In this document: positions 1 to 7,794 of the stretch, piece after piece
Layout of the letters: each line of letters opens with the position of its first letter
How positions within the stretch are numbered: the stretch's first letter is position 1
NCBI GenBank assembly: GCA_016788785.1
Contig: JAEUSM010000017.1
Coordinates: forward strand, 1 to 64,000
DNA length: 64,000 bases
Direction: 5' to 3'
DNA from: Candidatus Kapaibacterium sp.
GTDB lineage: Bacteria; Bacteroidota; Ignavibacteria; Kapaibacteriales; JAEUSM01
Made by a program: the position numbers and the translations under genes
The notes under the pieces: model-generated
What the model was told of the DNA's origin: nothing
The model's database searches: none
Seen by the model: only the letters and a program-made list of their open reading frames with translations

Positions 1-1
1 T

Positions 2-763
2 GGAAATGGATGTATTGCACGTGACACCATCACCGTTTTTGTACCATCGACAGCAACGACAGTAGCAATCGCACGACGTGAAGTGAGTGCGACTGCATTC
101 GGTGAACGTTTCCCAATTACAGCTACCTTAACGCCAAATACGCCGATTACTCCGAGCGGGTTTACTGCAACCATTACCGTTCCATTCGAACAATTTATTC
201 CAAAAACTGTGAGTAACGGAACAATGACAGTAACCCAAAATGCAACCGATTATGTTATCAACATCAACGTTCCGCTAACCGAACCAATCCAAAATGGCGA
301 CGTCATTACCGAACTCATTGGCGATATCTTACTCGGTCAACAAGACAGCACGCCAATCGTGATTTCTAACGCTCAATGGACTGGCACAACCTATCCTGTA
401 ACGACACAAAACGGAAGAATAGTGCTAAATGACGTTTGCTATAGCGGAACGAGACGGTATCTGCTACCAACAACCGTTGGTTTCGGTATATTGTCTGTTC
501 ATCCAAACCCATCAAACACAAAAGCGACGTTTGAATTTGGCATCATCGAAGCTGGACAAACCACCTTCGAAATCATCGACGTGTTTGGGAATGTAGTACA
601 TTCCACCAGTTGGACACGACAACCAGCCACACCAAAAGGTGGCACTGACGACAGCCGTACTACGCACACCGTGGACGTAAGCAATCTGCCAAACGGCACG
701 TATTATGGCGTTCTAAAATCGTTCTCGCAACGTGCGACAGTACCAGTGGTGATAGTGAAATAA
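2..763 (+). CDS. T9SS cargo protein, C-terminal part (5' end outside window)
   Basis: The frame is open from base 2 to the TAA at 761-763 with no convincing internal start, although a GTG exists at 83, so this is the 3' end of a larger gene. The last ~80 residues look like a T9SS type A sorting domain: the motif VHPNPSNTKATFEF, a central IIDVFGNVV strand, GTYYGVL, and the basic C-terminus VPVVIVK. This tail sends proteins across the outer membrane by the type IX system. The visible upstream ~150 residues are rich in Thr, Pro and Ile, look beta-sandwich-like, and match no enzyme I recognise. The segment is visibly richer in G and C than the genes that follow. The T9SS assignment is firm; the function of the cargo is unknown. 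Confidence 0.85.
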   Translation, partial: GNGCIARDTITVFVPSTATTVAIARREVSATAFGERFPITATLTPNTPITPSGFTATITVPFEQFIPKTVSNGTMTVTQNATDYVININVPLTEPIQNGDVITELIGDILLGQQDSTPIVISNAQWTGTTYPVTTQNGRIVLNDVCYSGTRRYLLPTTVGFGILSVHPNPSNTKATFEFGIIEAGQTTFEIIDVFGNVVHSTSWTRQPATPKGGTDDSRTTHTVDVSNLPNGTYYGVLKSFSQRATVPVVIVK

Positions 764-764
764 T

Positions 765-871
765 GTAGGGGCGAAACATTTTTCACCCATTGATTTAGTA
801 TGACCCCTCACCCCATAGGGGCGAGGGAGATATCGTTGATATTGTAGAGTCGCACGGCTATGCGTCTTTAC
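765..871. repeat. cluster of palindromic intergenic repeats
   Basis: Three short imperfect palindromes sit side by side between the T9SS cargo stop and the mfd stop, which are convergent. The first begins GTAGGGGCGAA at 765. The second pairs CCCCTC (804-809) with GAGGG (823-827) around an inner CCCC/GGGG. The third, 844-871, starts GTAGAG and ends CGTCTTTAC. The third resembles the palindromes at 18895-18920 and 18969-18994, so it is probably a degenerate member of the same dispersed family. It may also help terminate transcription from both sides. Confidence 0.6.
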
Positions 872-888
872 TGTTTACATTGAAAAAA

Positions 889-3800
889 CTATTCGTACAC
901 GATATTGGCGTCTATGGTTTCGAGCGTAGAGATGAGGTGTTCTTTTGATTGAACAGGGAACTCTAAATAGAGTTTTTTTCCTTTTTGTTGAAGTTTAGTT
1001 TTTGGAACTGCCTCTAATGCTTTGAGGAGTTTCGGGAAATGTGATGAATAGAAAAATTCATCAGAATCTGGAGGTAATTCAACGACTATTCTTTCATTAC
1101 GTTTCATTAAACGAACAAATCCTAATGGTAATGCTTTGATTCGCACTTCTACTGCAAAGAGAAGATTTTCCGCAGAATCTGGAAGTGCACCATATCTGTC
1201 TTGCAATTCTTTACGAATTGTGTCAATTTCTACTGTGGATTTGATACGATATAATCGTTTATAAAAATCAAAACGCTCTGTATCACCTTTGACATACGAT
1301 TCAGGCAACAATGCGTCACCTTCCAAATCAATGGAAAGATCTTCATGATAGGCTTGTTTTTTAGCATCTTTTTTCTGTGTCGAAAACAAGGTAGCAAATT
1401 CTTCTTGTCGAAGTTCCGTCACTGCTTCGTCGAGTATTTTCTGGTATAATTCAAATCCCATTTCAAGGATGAATCCACTTTGTTCAGCACCCAATAAATT
1501 CCCTGCACCACGTATTTCCAAATCACGTAAGGATAATTGAAACCCACTTCCCAAATCGGTAAATTCTTCCAATGCTTGTAATCGACGAACTGCAATTGAT
1601 GTCAACATCGACGCAGGTGGAACGAGCAGATACGCATAGGCTTGCGTATTCGATCTTCCAACTCTTCCACGCATTTGATACAGTTCAGCCAAACCAAAGT
1701 TTTGTGCGTTATGTACAAAAATGGTATTTGCATTTGGAATGTCTAATCCTGATTCAATGATTTTGGTGGCGAGTAAACAATCAAATTTTCTTTCTAAAAA
1801 CCGTTCCATGATGTTTTCTAATTCTGTTGCAGACATTTGTCCGTGAGCAACAGCTGTTTTTATAAATGGATCGAGAGTGATAAGTCGGTCTTGGAGTGTA
1901 TACAAACTATCAATGGTATCTGAAACAAAAAAGATTTGACCCTTTCGTTCCAATTCTCGTTTAAGAGCAGAAAAAACTATATCGTCATTCCATTGTGTAA
2001 CAACAGTTTCAATTGGAAGTCTGTTTCGTGGGGGAGTTTGGATAACACTCAAATCTCTTGCACCCATCAAAGAAAAATTTAACGTACGCGGAATAGGTGT
2101 TGCTGTTAAGGTCAAAGTATCAATCGAGGCACGAATTTGGCGAAGTTTTTCTTTTGCACCAACTCCAAATCGTTGTTCTTCATCTATGATCAATAATCCG
2201 ATATCTTTGAATTGCACATCAGCACTTAAAATCCGATGAGTCCCAATGAGAATATCGATTTCACCCTTTTTAAGTCTCTCAACAATACTTTTTTGTTCTA
2301 ATTTTGAACGGAATCTTGAAAGTACTTCTACGGTGACTGGATACCGTTGCAATCTATCACGAAAAGTTTGAAAATGTTGTTCTGCTAAAATAGTTGTAGG
2401 TACTAAAACTGCAACTTGTTTATTACTTTGGGTTGCTTTGAATGCAGCTCGAATAGCAATTTCTGTTTTTCCGAAACCAACATCACCGCACACAAGCCTA
2501 TCCATAGGTGTTGCAGATTCCATATCTTCTTTCACTTCCAATGTTGCTTTTGCTTGGTCAGGAGTATCTTCATATTGGAATGATGCTTCAAATTCTTGTT
2601 GCCACTGTGAATCTGTTGAAAAAGCAAAGCCTTTTTGTTGTTTTCGTTCTGCATAAAGTTTTATCAATTCACGAGCAATGTCTTTGAGACGTTTTTTTGC
2701 TTTTGATTTCTTTTTCTCCCATTCAGCACTACCTAATTTCGTAAGTTTAGGTTGAGTGCTTTCTTCCGAAGCGTACTTTGATAACTTGTAAACATTATTA
2801 AGAGAAACATAGAGAATATCTCCATCTGCATAGAGAAGTTTGACAGATTCTTGCGTATTTCCTGAAACAGTGATAGCAACTAAACCAGCAAATTGTCCAA
2901 CACCTTTATCTTCATGAACTACGTAATCTCCGGGATGGAGTAATTCTAAATCTCGTAAAGTTAGTGCATTACTTTTGGATTTTTTGATAGCAACATCTCT
3001 AATTCGCTGTCGATTGAACACTTGATGTTCAGTAAATACTGCAATGCGAAGGGTTGGAAGCGTAAAACCAAATGATGAACTATGATTCAACCATTCAATT
3101 GTGCTATATCGTTCATAACCTAAAAGTAAGTCTACATCATTTTTTTTGTCTATTAATGAAAGAAAAGTTGTTTTAAACAAATCCTTAAAACGATTTGTAT
3201 GAATTTCACCTTCTGAACAGATATACACTGTAAATTGATTTGCTAATAGATTGGCAATATGAGCAGTGCATTGCTCCATAGACATAGCAAAATCTGGTTG
3301 CGAAGTAGAATGAAATAATGTCGTAGTTGCGGCAATTGCTTGAAAAAAATTGAAAGAAATTGATTGAAAGGTAGATAATAATTCGTTTAATTCTGTGTAC
3401 TCTTCAGATTGAAGAGTTGTTTCAATTGAAGCATCAAATACAACAATACAATCATCTTGAAGGTAAGAAAGTAATCGTTTTCCTTCCGTCTCTTTGTACA
3501 TGTTGACCGTACCATAAAACGTAATTGAATCGAGTGTTCGGATGCTTCTTTGTGATGAAGGATCAAATTCACGGATTGATGTTAGTTCTATATCCCAAAA
3601 CTCTATACGTAATGGATTATCCCAATCTAATGGATAAATGTCAATAATTCCACCACGAACAGCCATATCTCCATGTTGTTGGACATAATCAGTTTTGTTA
3701 AATCCCTGTAACAGTAAGGTTTGAACAAATTCATCAAATTCTAAAACATCTCCCTTTTTTAGAGAAATTTTCTGCAAAGAAATCTCACTTTTTTCGGGCA

Positions 3801-4200
3801 ATTGTTGCTGAAATGTTTCAGGTGTTGTTACAATTAGTGCTTGAGGAGAAGAAAGTACAACTGAGAGAGCTTCGGCAATCACCATCGTCGAAGGATCAAT
3901 GTCTGATGTAAGTTTCGAGCGATGTTTTTTGGGTGAAGGAAAAAATGCGATTGGAAGTGAATTTGATGAAAATAATGCACAGTCATGAGCATACATATCT
4001 GCAGTTTCATAAGAATCACAGACGAGGACTATTTGCTTGTTACATTTACGATGCAAAGCAGTTAGTACTATAGATGCAAGAGAGCCTTGCACTCCTTTTA
4101 CAGAAACTGACTTGTTTTTTTCGATTTCCAGTAATAATTCTTGAAAATTCGATGAAGACTCAACGGATTGAAGTAATGACTGTATTGGACTCTTAGACAT
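889..4200 (-). CDS. mfd: transcription-repair coupling factor Mfd
   Basis: Mfd is a DNA translocase that removes RNA polymerase stalled at lesions and recruits UvrA. The protein (1,103 residues from the chosen start) has a UvrB-like N-terminal part, a CarD-like RNA polymerase interaction domain around residues 450-530 (LHPGDYVVHEDKGVGQF), the helicase motif I GDVGFGKTEIA, the Walker B-type box LLIIDEEQRFG, the motif TATPIPRTL, and a C-terminal TRCF domain. The length is normal for the family. I chose the ATG at 4200 (MSKSPIQSLL) because the longer frame from 4290 would overlap ruvC by 80 bases. The gene lies 10 bases downstream of ruvC on the same strand, so both DNA-repair genes are likely cotranscribed. 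Confidence 0.97.
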   Translation of the reverse strand: MSKSPIQSLLQSVESSSNFQELLLEIEKNKSVSVKGVQGSLASIVLTALHRKCNKQIVLVCDSYETADMYAHDCALFSSNSLPIAFFPSPKKHRSKLTSDIDPSTMVIAEALSVVLSSPQALIVTTPETFQQQLPEKSEISLQKISLKKGDVLEFDEFVQTLLLQGFNKTDYVQQHGDMAVRGGIIDIYPLDWDNPLRIEFWDIELTSIREFDPSSQRSIRTLDSITFYGTVNMYKETEGKRLLSYLQDDCIVVFDASIETTLQSEEYTELNELLSTFQSISFNFFQAIAATTTLFHSTSQPDFAMSMEQCTAHIANLLANQFTVYICSEGEIHTNRFKDLFKTTFLSLIDKKNDVDLLLGYERYSTIEWLNHSSSFGFTLPTLRIAVFTEHQVFNRQRIRDVAIKKSKSNALTLRDLELLHPGDYVVHEDKGVGQFAGLVAITVSGNTQESVKLLYADGDILYVSLNNVYKLSKYASEESTQPKLTKLGSAEWEKKKSKAKKRLKDIARELIKLYAERKQQKGFAFSTDSQWQQEFEASFQYEDTPDQAKATLEVKEDMESATPMDRLVCGDVGFGKTEIAIRAAFKATQSNKQVAVLVPTTILAEQHFQTFRDRLQRYPVTVEVLSRFRSKLEQKSIVERLKKGEIDILIGTHRILSADVQFKDIGLLIIDEEQRFGVGAKEKLRQIRASIDTLTLTATPIPRTLNFSLMGARDLSVIQTPPRNRLPIETVVTQWNDDIVFSALKRELERKGQIFFVSDTIDSLYTLQDRLITLDPFIKTAVAHGQMSATELENIMERFLERKFDCLLATKIIESGLDIPNANTIFVHNAQNFGLAELYQMRGRVGRSNTQAYAYLLVPPASMLTSIAVRRLQALEEFTDLGSGFQLSLRDLEIRGAGNLLGAEQSGFILEMGFELYQKILDEAVTELRQEEFATLFSTQKKDAKKQAYHEDLSIDLEGDALLPESYVKGDTERFDFYKRLYRIKSTVEIDTIRKELQDRYGALPDSAENLLFAVEVRIKALPLGFVRLMKRNERIVVELPPDSDEFFYSSHFPKLLKALEAVPKTKLQQKGKKLYLEFPVQSKEHLISTLETIDANIVYE

Positions 4201-4210
4201 TTGAAAATGA

Positions 4211-4759
4211 TTAAGGAGAAAATTTTTTGATTCTATCAGGATTTTGAGCAACAAAGTCTTTCCAACTTCTTGAGGATGACTCAGGTGCATTGCTTTTTAA
4301 ACCGTGGCAAATTGCAATTGCTAAAGCATCGGTAGCATCAAAAAAAGATGGGTTTTCTTTTATTGATAACATTGATTTCACCATATATTGAACTTGTTCT
4401 TTCGAGGCTCTACCTTTGCCGGTAACAGACTTTTTAATCTCTAATGCTGAGTATTCAGAAATTGGAAGATTTGATGTAGCCGCAGATAGCATAGCAACAC
4501 CTCGAGCGTGAGACAATTTCAAGAGTGATTGAGGGTTTTTAAAGAAAAACAGTAATTCCAATGCAGCTTCATCAGGTGTTGTACGTAGAATTACTTGTTG
4601 TAAACGCTCGTAAATAATTTTTAAACGGTGTTCTAAAGAAGAATATTCTCTTTTAGCCTCAATTACCCCATACTCTACTAATGAGAACTTGTTCCCTGTT
4701 TTTTCGACAACGCCAAAACCAGTAACGACACTACCAGGGTCAATTCCTAAAATTCTCAC
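4211..4759 (-). CDS. ruvC: crossover junction endodeoxyribonuclease RuvC
   Basis: RuvC resolves Holliday junctions made during recombination, working with the RuvAB motor. The 182-residue protein has the family's N-terminal catalytic Asp in MRILGIDPGSVVTGFG, the acidic residues of the central region (DEAALELLFF), and the C-terminal DATDALAIAICHG motif that supplies the last catalytic acids. The length is typical. No ruvA or ruvB is in the window. It is followed by mfd on the same strand after 10 bases. Confidence 0.96.
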   Translation of the reverse strand: MRILGIDPGSVVTGFGVVEKTGNKFSLVEYGVIEAKREYSSLEHRLKIIYERLQQVILRTTPDEAALELLFFFKNPQSLLKLSHARGVAMLSAATSNLPISEYSALEIKKSVTGKGRASKEQVQYMVKSMLSIKENPSFFDATDALAIAICHGLKSNAPESSSRSWKDFVAQNPDRIKKFSP

Positions 4760-4792
4760 GCTAATATAGATAAGTAGAAGTTAATGTACAAT

Positions 4793-4822
4793 CAAGCATA
4801 CAATTGGTAATAAATATACAAA
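4793..4822 (-). promoter_or_regulatory. candidate Bacteroidetes-type promoter for ruvC-mfd
   Basis: On the minus strand TTTG (4822-4819) is followed after 18 bases by TATGCTTG (4800-4793), one mismatch from the Bacteroidetes -7 element TAnnTTTG. It lies about 35 bases upstream of the ruvC start. The spacing is slightly short and the match is imperfect, so this is tentative. Confidence 0.3.
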
Positions 4823-4879
4823 CGACTGAATGAATGAACAAGTGTAAGCACAGTTTACTACATTAAATACAATACAAAA

Positions 4880-4913
4880 AAGGGAAGAATTGCAATTGTA
4901 TTCTTCCCTTTTT
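4880..4913 (-). terminator. rho-independent terminator of tRNA-Leu
   Basis: A perfect 11-bp stem (4880-4890 with 4900-4910) with a 9-base loop is flanked by A-runs on one side and T-runs on the other. It lies 6 bases beyond the 3' end of the minus-strand tRNA. Because both flanks are A/T tracts it can work in both directions and may also separate ruvC-mfd from the plus-strand DUF899 unit. Confidence 0.85.
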
Positions 4914-4918
4914 GTGAG

Positions 4919-5001
4919 TGCGGAAAGGGGGACTTGAACCCCCATGCACTACCGTGCACCACCCCCTCAAGATGGCGTGTCTGCCATTTCACCACTTCCG
5001 C
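4919..5001 (-). tRNA. tRNA-Leu (anticodon GAG)
   Basis: The 83-nt cloverleaf folds by eye on the minus strand. The acceptor stem GCGGAAG pairs with TTTCCGC (one G-U) before discriminator A. The D arm is TGGTGAAATGGCAGA. The anticodon stem CCATC/GGTGG encloses loop TTGAGGG, giving anticodon GAG. A long variable arm (TGCAC-GGTA-GTGCA), typical of class II tRNAs such as Leu, follows, then a T arm with GGGGG/CCCCC around TTCAAGT. CCA is not encoded. Confidence 0.96.
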
Positions 5002-5160
5002 AAATGATTTTTGGTGTGCAAAAATACAGTATTTTTTTCAATTAGCGAAAAACTTCGCAATATAATTGGAAAAAAATTCCATTTACAATGCGTATTTAGT
5101 TCAGACTTTTTGGTATATTGCTTTTCTTGAGTAGGAATTTTCCATTTTATTTTGTTTACA

Positions 5161-5733
5161 ATGTTTCAACAAGAGTTAGAGTTAATCGAAAAACAAATTG
5201 AAACTCTACAAGAACAGAGAAATTTGTTGCTTCAAAAAGAAGCGAAAATAGATATAATCAGTGATTATGTTTTTAAAGACTTTGATGGAAATGCTATCTC
5301 ATTACCATCGCTATTTCAAGATAAAATCACTCTTGTTGTTATACACAATATGGGCTCTGGTTGTTCTTATTGTACCTTATGGGCAGATGGATTTAATGGA
5401 ATTGCAAACCATTTGAATGATGCGTTTGGTTTTGTTGTTGCTACTCCAGATAGTTTTGAAAAAATGTCTGATTTTGCAAATTCAAGAGAATGGAAATTTA
5501 AAATGGTTTCTTCAAAAGAGAATACATTTTTTGAAGATATGGGGTTTGCATCAAAACAAGAGGAAAAGACATATTATATGCCAGGTTATTCTGTGTTTTC
5601 AAAAAACGAAGATGGTACAGTTTCGCGAGTTGCGATGGATTATTTTGGACCAGGTGACAGTTATTCTTCAATTTGGCATTTATTAAACATCATTCCAAAC
5701 CAAGGAAATTGGTCGCCGAAAAAAGTATACTAA
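5161..5733 (+). CDS. DUF899-family thioredoxin-like protein
   Basis: The 190-residue cytosolic protein starts with a coiled-coil-like stretch (residues 1-30, rich in Glu/Gln/Leu), followed by a thioredoxin/AhpC-like fold. The diagnostic DUF899 motif is CSYCTLWADGFNG at residues 68-80, with a CXXC pair (Cys68, Cys71). The family is thiol-redox-like and poorly characterised; the substrate is unknown. The ATG at 5161 is preferred over a TTG three codons upstream. It is followed after only 2 bases by a histidine kinase gene, so the two are probably translated from one message. The region upstream (5002-5160) is A/T-rich and holds no gene that I can see. Confidence 0.8.
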   Translation: MFQQELELIEKQIETLQEQRNLLLQKEAKIDIISDYVFKDFDGNAISLPSLFQDKITLVVIHNMGSGCSYCTLWADGFNGIANHLNDAFGFVVATPDSFEKMSDFANSREWKFKMVSSKENTFFEDMGFASKQEEKTYYMPGYSVFSKNEDGTVSRVAMDYFGPGDSYSSIWHLLNIIPNQGNWSPKKVY

Positions 5734-5735
5734 CT

Positions 5736-7679
5736 ATGGAATCCAACGAAAGACAAACGATTATAAATGAGATAGATAAACTTCTCACAAAAGCATTTAA
5801 TGCAAGAAATAAGCAATTATCCCAACTTCTTGGCTTATCGAGTAAGGCATTATCTTTAGCAAAAGGAATTAACCATGTCGAAGGCGTGTTGAGGTCTTTA
5901 AATTATATTGGGATTTATCATTCTAAGAAAAGAAATACTCAAGAATGTATCAATATTTGTGAAGAAATGCATGCTTTCATCCAAGACAATGATGAATATG
6001 TAAAGTTTACAGGATATGCAAAAAAATTAGTTGGCATTGAAAAAGTATATATGAAAGAGTATGAAGCTTCATTCACATTACTCAATGAAGCTTTAGAGAT
6101 TTTTGAACGAATAGGTTTAGCTGAAGAGATTTATTCCACTCAATATCTTATTGCAAATTCTTGGAAAGTAGTTGGTAATAATGCAAAAGCTTTAGAAATA
6201 CTTCAATTAGCTCTTCAAAATTGTAAAGAACTTAATGATAAAACTAAAGAAGTAGAAATTCTTTCATCATTAATAGAAATAACGTTAGAATTAAAACAGT
6301 TCGAACGTGCAAAAAGATTACTTTTTGATGTAATAAACATTCAGAAAGAATTAGGTTTGCAGGAAAATCATGCAGGTAGTTTAATAAAATTAGGTGTAAT
6401 ATATGATTTGCACAAGGACTATGCTGTAGCCTTAGATTACTATCTTCAATCATTGGAAATACTAAGAACTATACCAAAAGAAGATCTAACTGGGAATCCT
6501 GATATATTTGTAGTTTGTTGCTATATCGGGGCTATCCATATTCATTATGATGATTTAGCAAAAGCAGATTTATATTATAATGAAGCTGCAGATTATGCTG
6601 AATTTTTTGACAATTTTGCCGTTAAAGCAAAATTAAGTTTATCTTTTTCAAATTTGCGGTTCAAACAAAACAACAGAATAGAAGCACTTCGTTATGCTGA
6701 AGAATCACTTCAATATTTCGAAAAAATTGAAACAGTTCATTCAAAGATTTATATTTACGACATTGCTAGTTATGTTTTTGAACAATTAGAAGATTATAAA
6801 CGATGTTATGAGTTTTCAAAAAAGTTAATAGATCTTGTAAGCAAACGAACTGAAGGTTTTCAAGAAGCTAAAATGATAGAATTTGATTCTAAATTGAAGT
6901 CTTTGGATTTAGAAACACAATTAACCGAATTAAAAGAAATGAATGAAGATTTATTGCGTTTAGAAATAGAGAAAAATGAATATATTGGAATGGTGGCTCA
7001 CGATTTGAAAAACCCAATTTCCAATATAACACTCTTGTCAAAACTTTTGCAATCCCAAGCAACTACAATTAAAGAAGATGAAATTTCAGATATAGCTAAT
7101 GATCTGATTGAAACTTCGAATAGAATGTTTGAGTTAGTAAACAATTTATTGGATATAAATATCATTGAATCAGGAGTAGTACATCTCCACAACACTTCAA
7201 TTGATATCAACTCATTACTCAATACAATTATCAATCATAATACACTCACTGCATCTACAAAAGGAGTTACTTTACACTTTACAACTTCTGTTACTCAGAA
7301 TGTACTTTCAGACGAAGGTAGATTGTATCAAATACTTGAAAATTTATTATCGAATTCAATCAAATATTCTAAACCAAATACTACAGTATCTATTATAACT
7401 GAGATAACGGATAAAGTTTATCAAGATTCTTTTCTACAGCCAATTCTTCGGATAATTTTTGAAGATCAAGGACATGGAATACCTACCGAAGAAATACCAA
7501 ACTTATTCAAAAAGTTTGCAAAAGTAAGCACAACACCAACTGCGGGTGAGCATTCAACTGGATTAGGGTTGTCAATAGTTAAAAAAATTGTCAATCAACT
7601 CCAAGGAAGTGTTTATTGTGAAAGCACCGTTGGTGTTGGAAGTAAATTTATTGTAGAAATTCCGTTTATTCCATCATAA
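5736..7679 (+). CDS. cytosolic TPR sensor histidine kinase
   Basis: A soluble two-component sensor kinase of 647 residues with no membrane segment or signal peptide. Residues ~1-370 form tetratricopeptide-like helical repeats (A/L/Y-rich, for example ALDYYLQSLEIL), the likely sensing or docking region. A coiled coil (KLKSLDLETQLTELKEMNED) leads to the HisKA box MVAHDLKNPISN with phospho-acceptor His422, then the ATPase domain with N box ENLLSNSIKYS, G1 EDQGHGIP and G2 TGLGLSIVKKIV. No response regulator is nearby, so its partner is elsewhere. I chose the ATG at 5736, not the TTG at 5673 inside the DUF899 gene. The tight link to that thiol protein suggests, but does not prove, a redox-linked signal. 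Confidence 0.9.
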   Translation: MESNERQTIINEIDKLLTKAFNARNKQLSQLLGLSSKALSLAKGINHVEGVLRSLNYIGIYHSKKRNTQECINICEEMHAFIQDNDEYVKFTGYAKKLVGIEKVYMKEYEASFTLLNEALEIFERIGLAEEIYSTQYLIANSWKVVGNNAKALEILQLALQNCKELNDKTKEVEILSSLIEITLELKQFERAKRLLFDVINIQKELGLQENHAGSLIKLGVIYDLHKDYAVALDYYLQSLEILRTIPKEDLTGNPDIFVVCCYIGAIHIHYDDLAKADLYYNEAADYAEFFDNFAVKAKLSLSFSNLRFKQNNRIEALRYAEESLQYFEKIETVHSKIYIYDIASYVFEQLEDYKRCYEFSKKLIDLVSKRTEGFQEAKMIEFDSKLKSLDLETQLTELKEMNEDLLRLEIEKNEYIGMVAHDLKNPISNITLLSKLLQSQATTIKEDEISDIANDLIETSNRMFELVNNLLDINIIESGVVHLHNTSIDINSLLNTIINHNTLTASTKGVTLHFTTSVTQNVLSDEGRLYQILENLLSNSIKYSKPNTTVSIITEITDKVYQDSFLQPILRIIFEDQGHGIPTEEIPNLFKKFAKVSTTPTAGEHSTGLGLSIVKKIVNQLQGSVYCESTVGVGSKFIVEIPFIPS

Positions 7680-7794
7680 CATTTTCGATTTATAGCTTTC
7701 TTTACCTAAAGTAAAAATTAGTTTATTCTCTAAACGTCAAAAGCACGTATTTAAAAAAACACTTCTTTTTTACCGACCAATACTCTTTAAATGT

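Noticed and set aside
499-699. Antisense open frame within the T9SS cargo gene
   Set aside because: Complement of a well-supported coding frame, no signal or family resemblance; the same applies to the other antisense frames across the window.
4201-4290. 30-residue N-terminal extension of Mfd
   Set aside because: It would overlap ruvC by 80 bases, and its sequence is the shadow of ruvC; the Met at 4200 fits the family.
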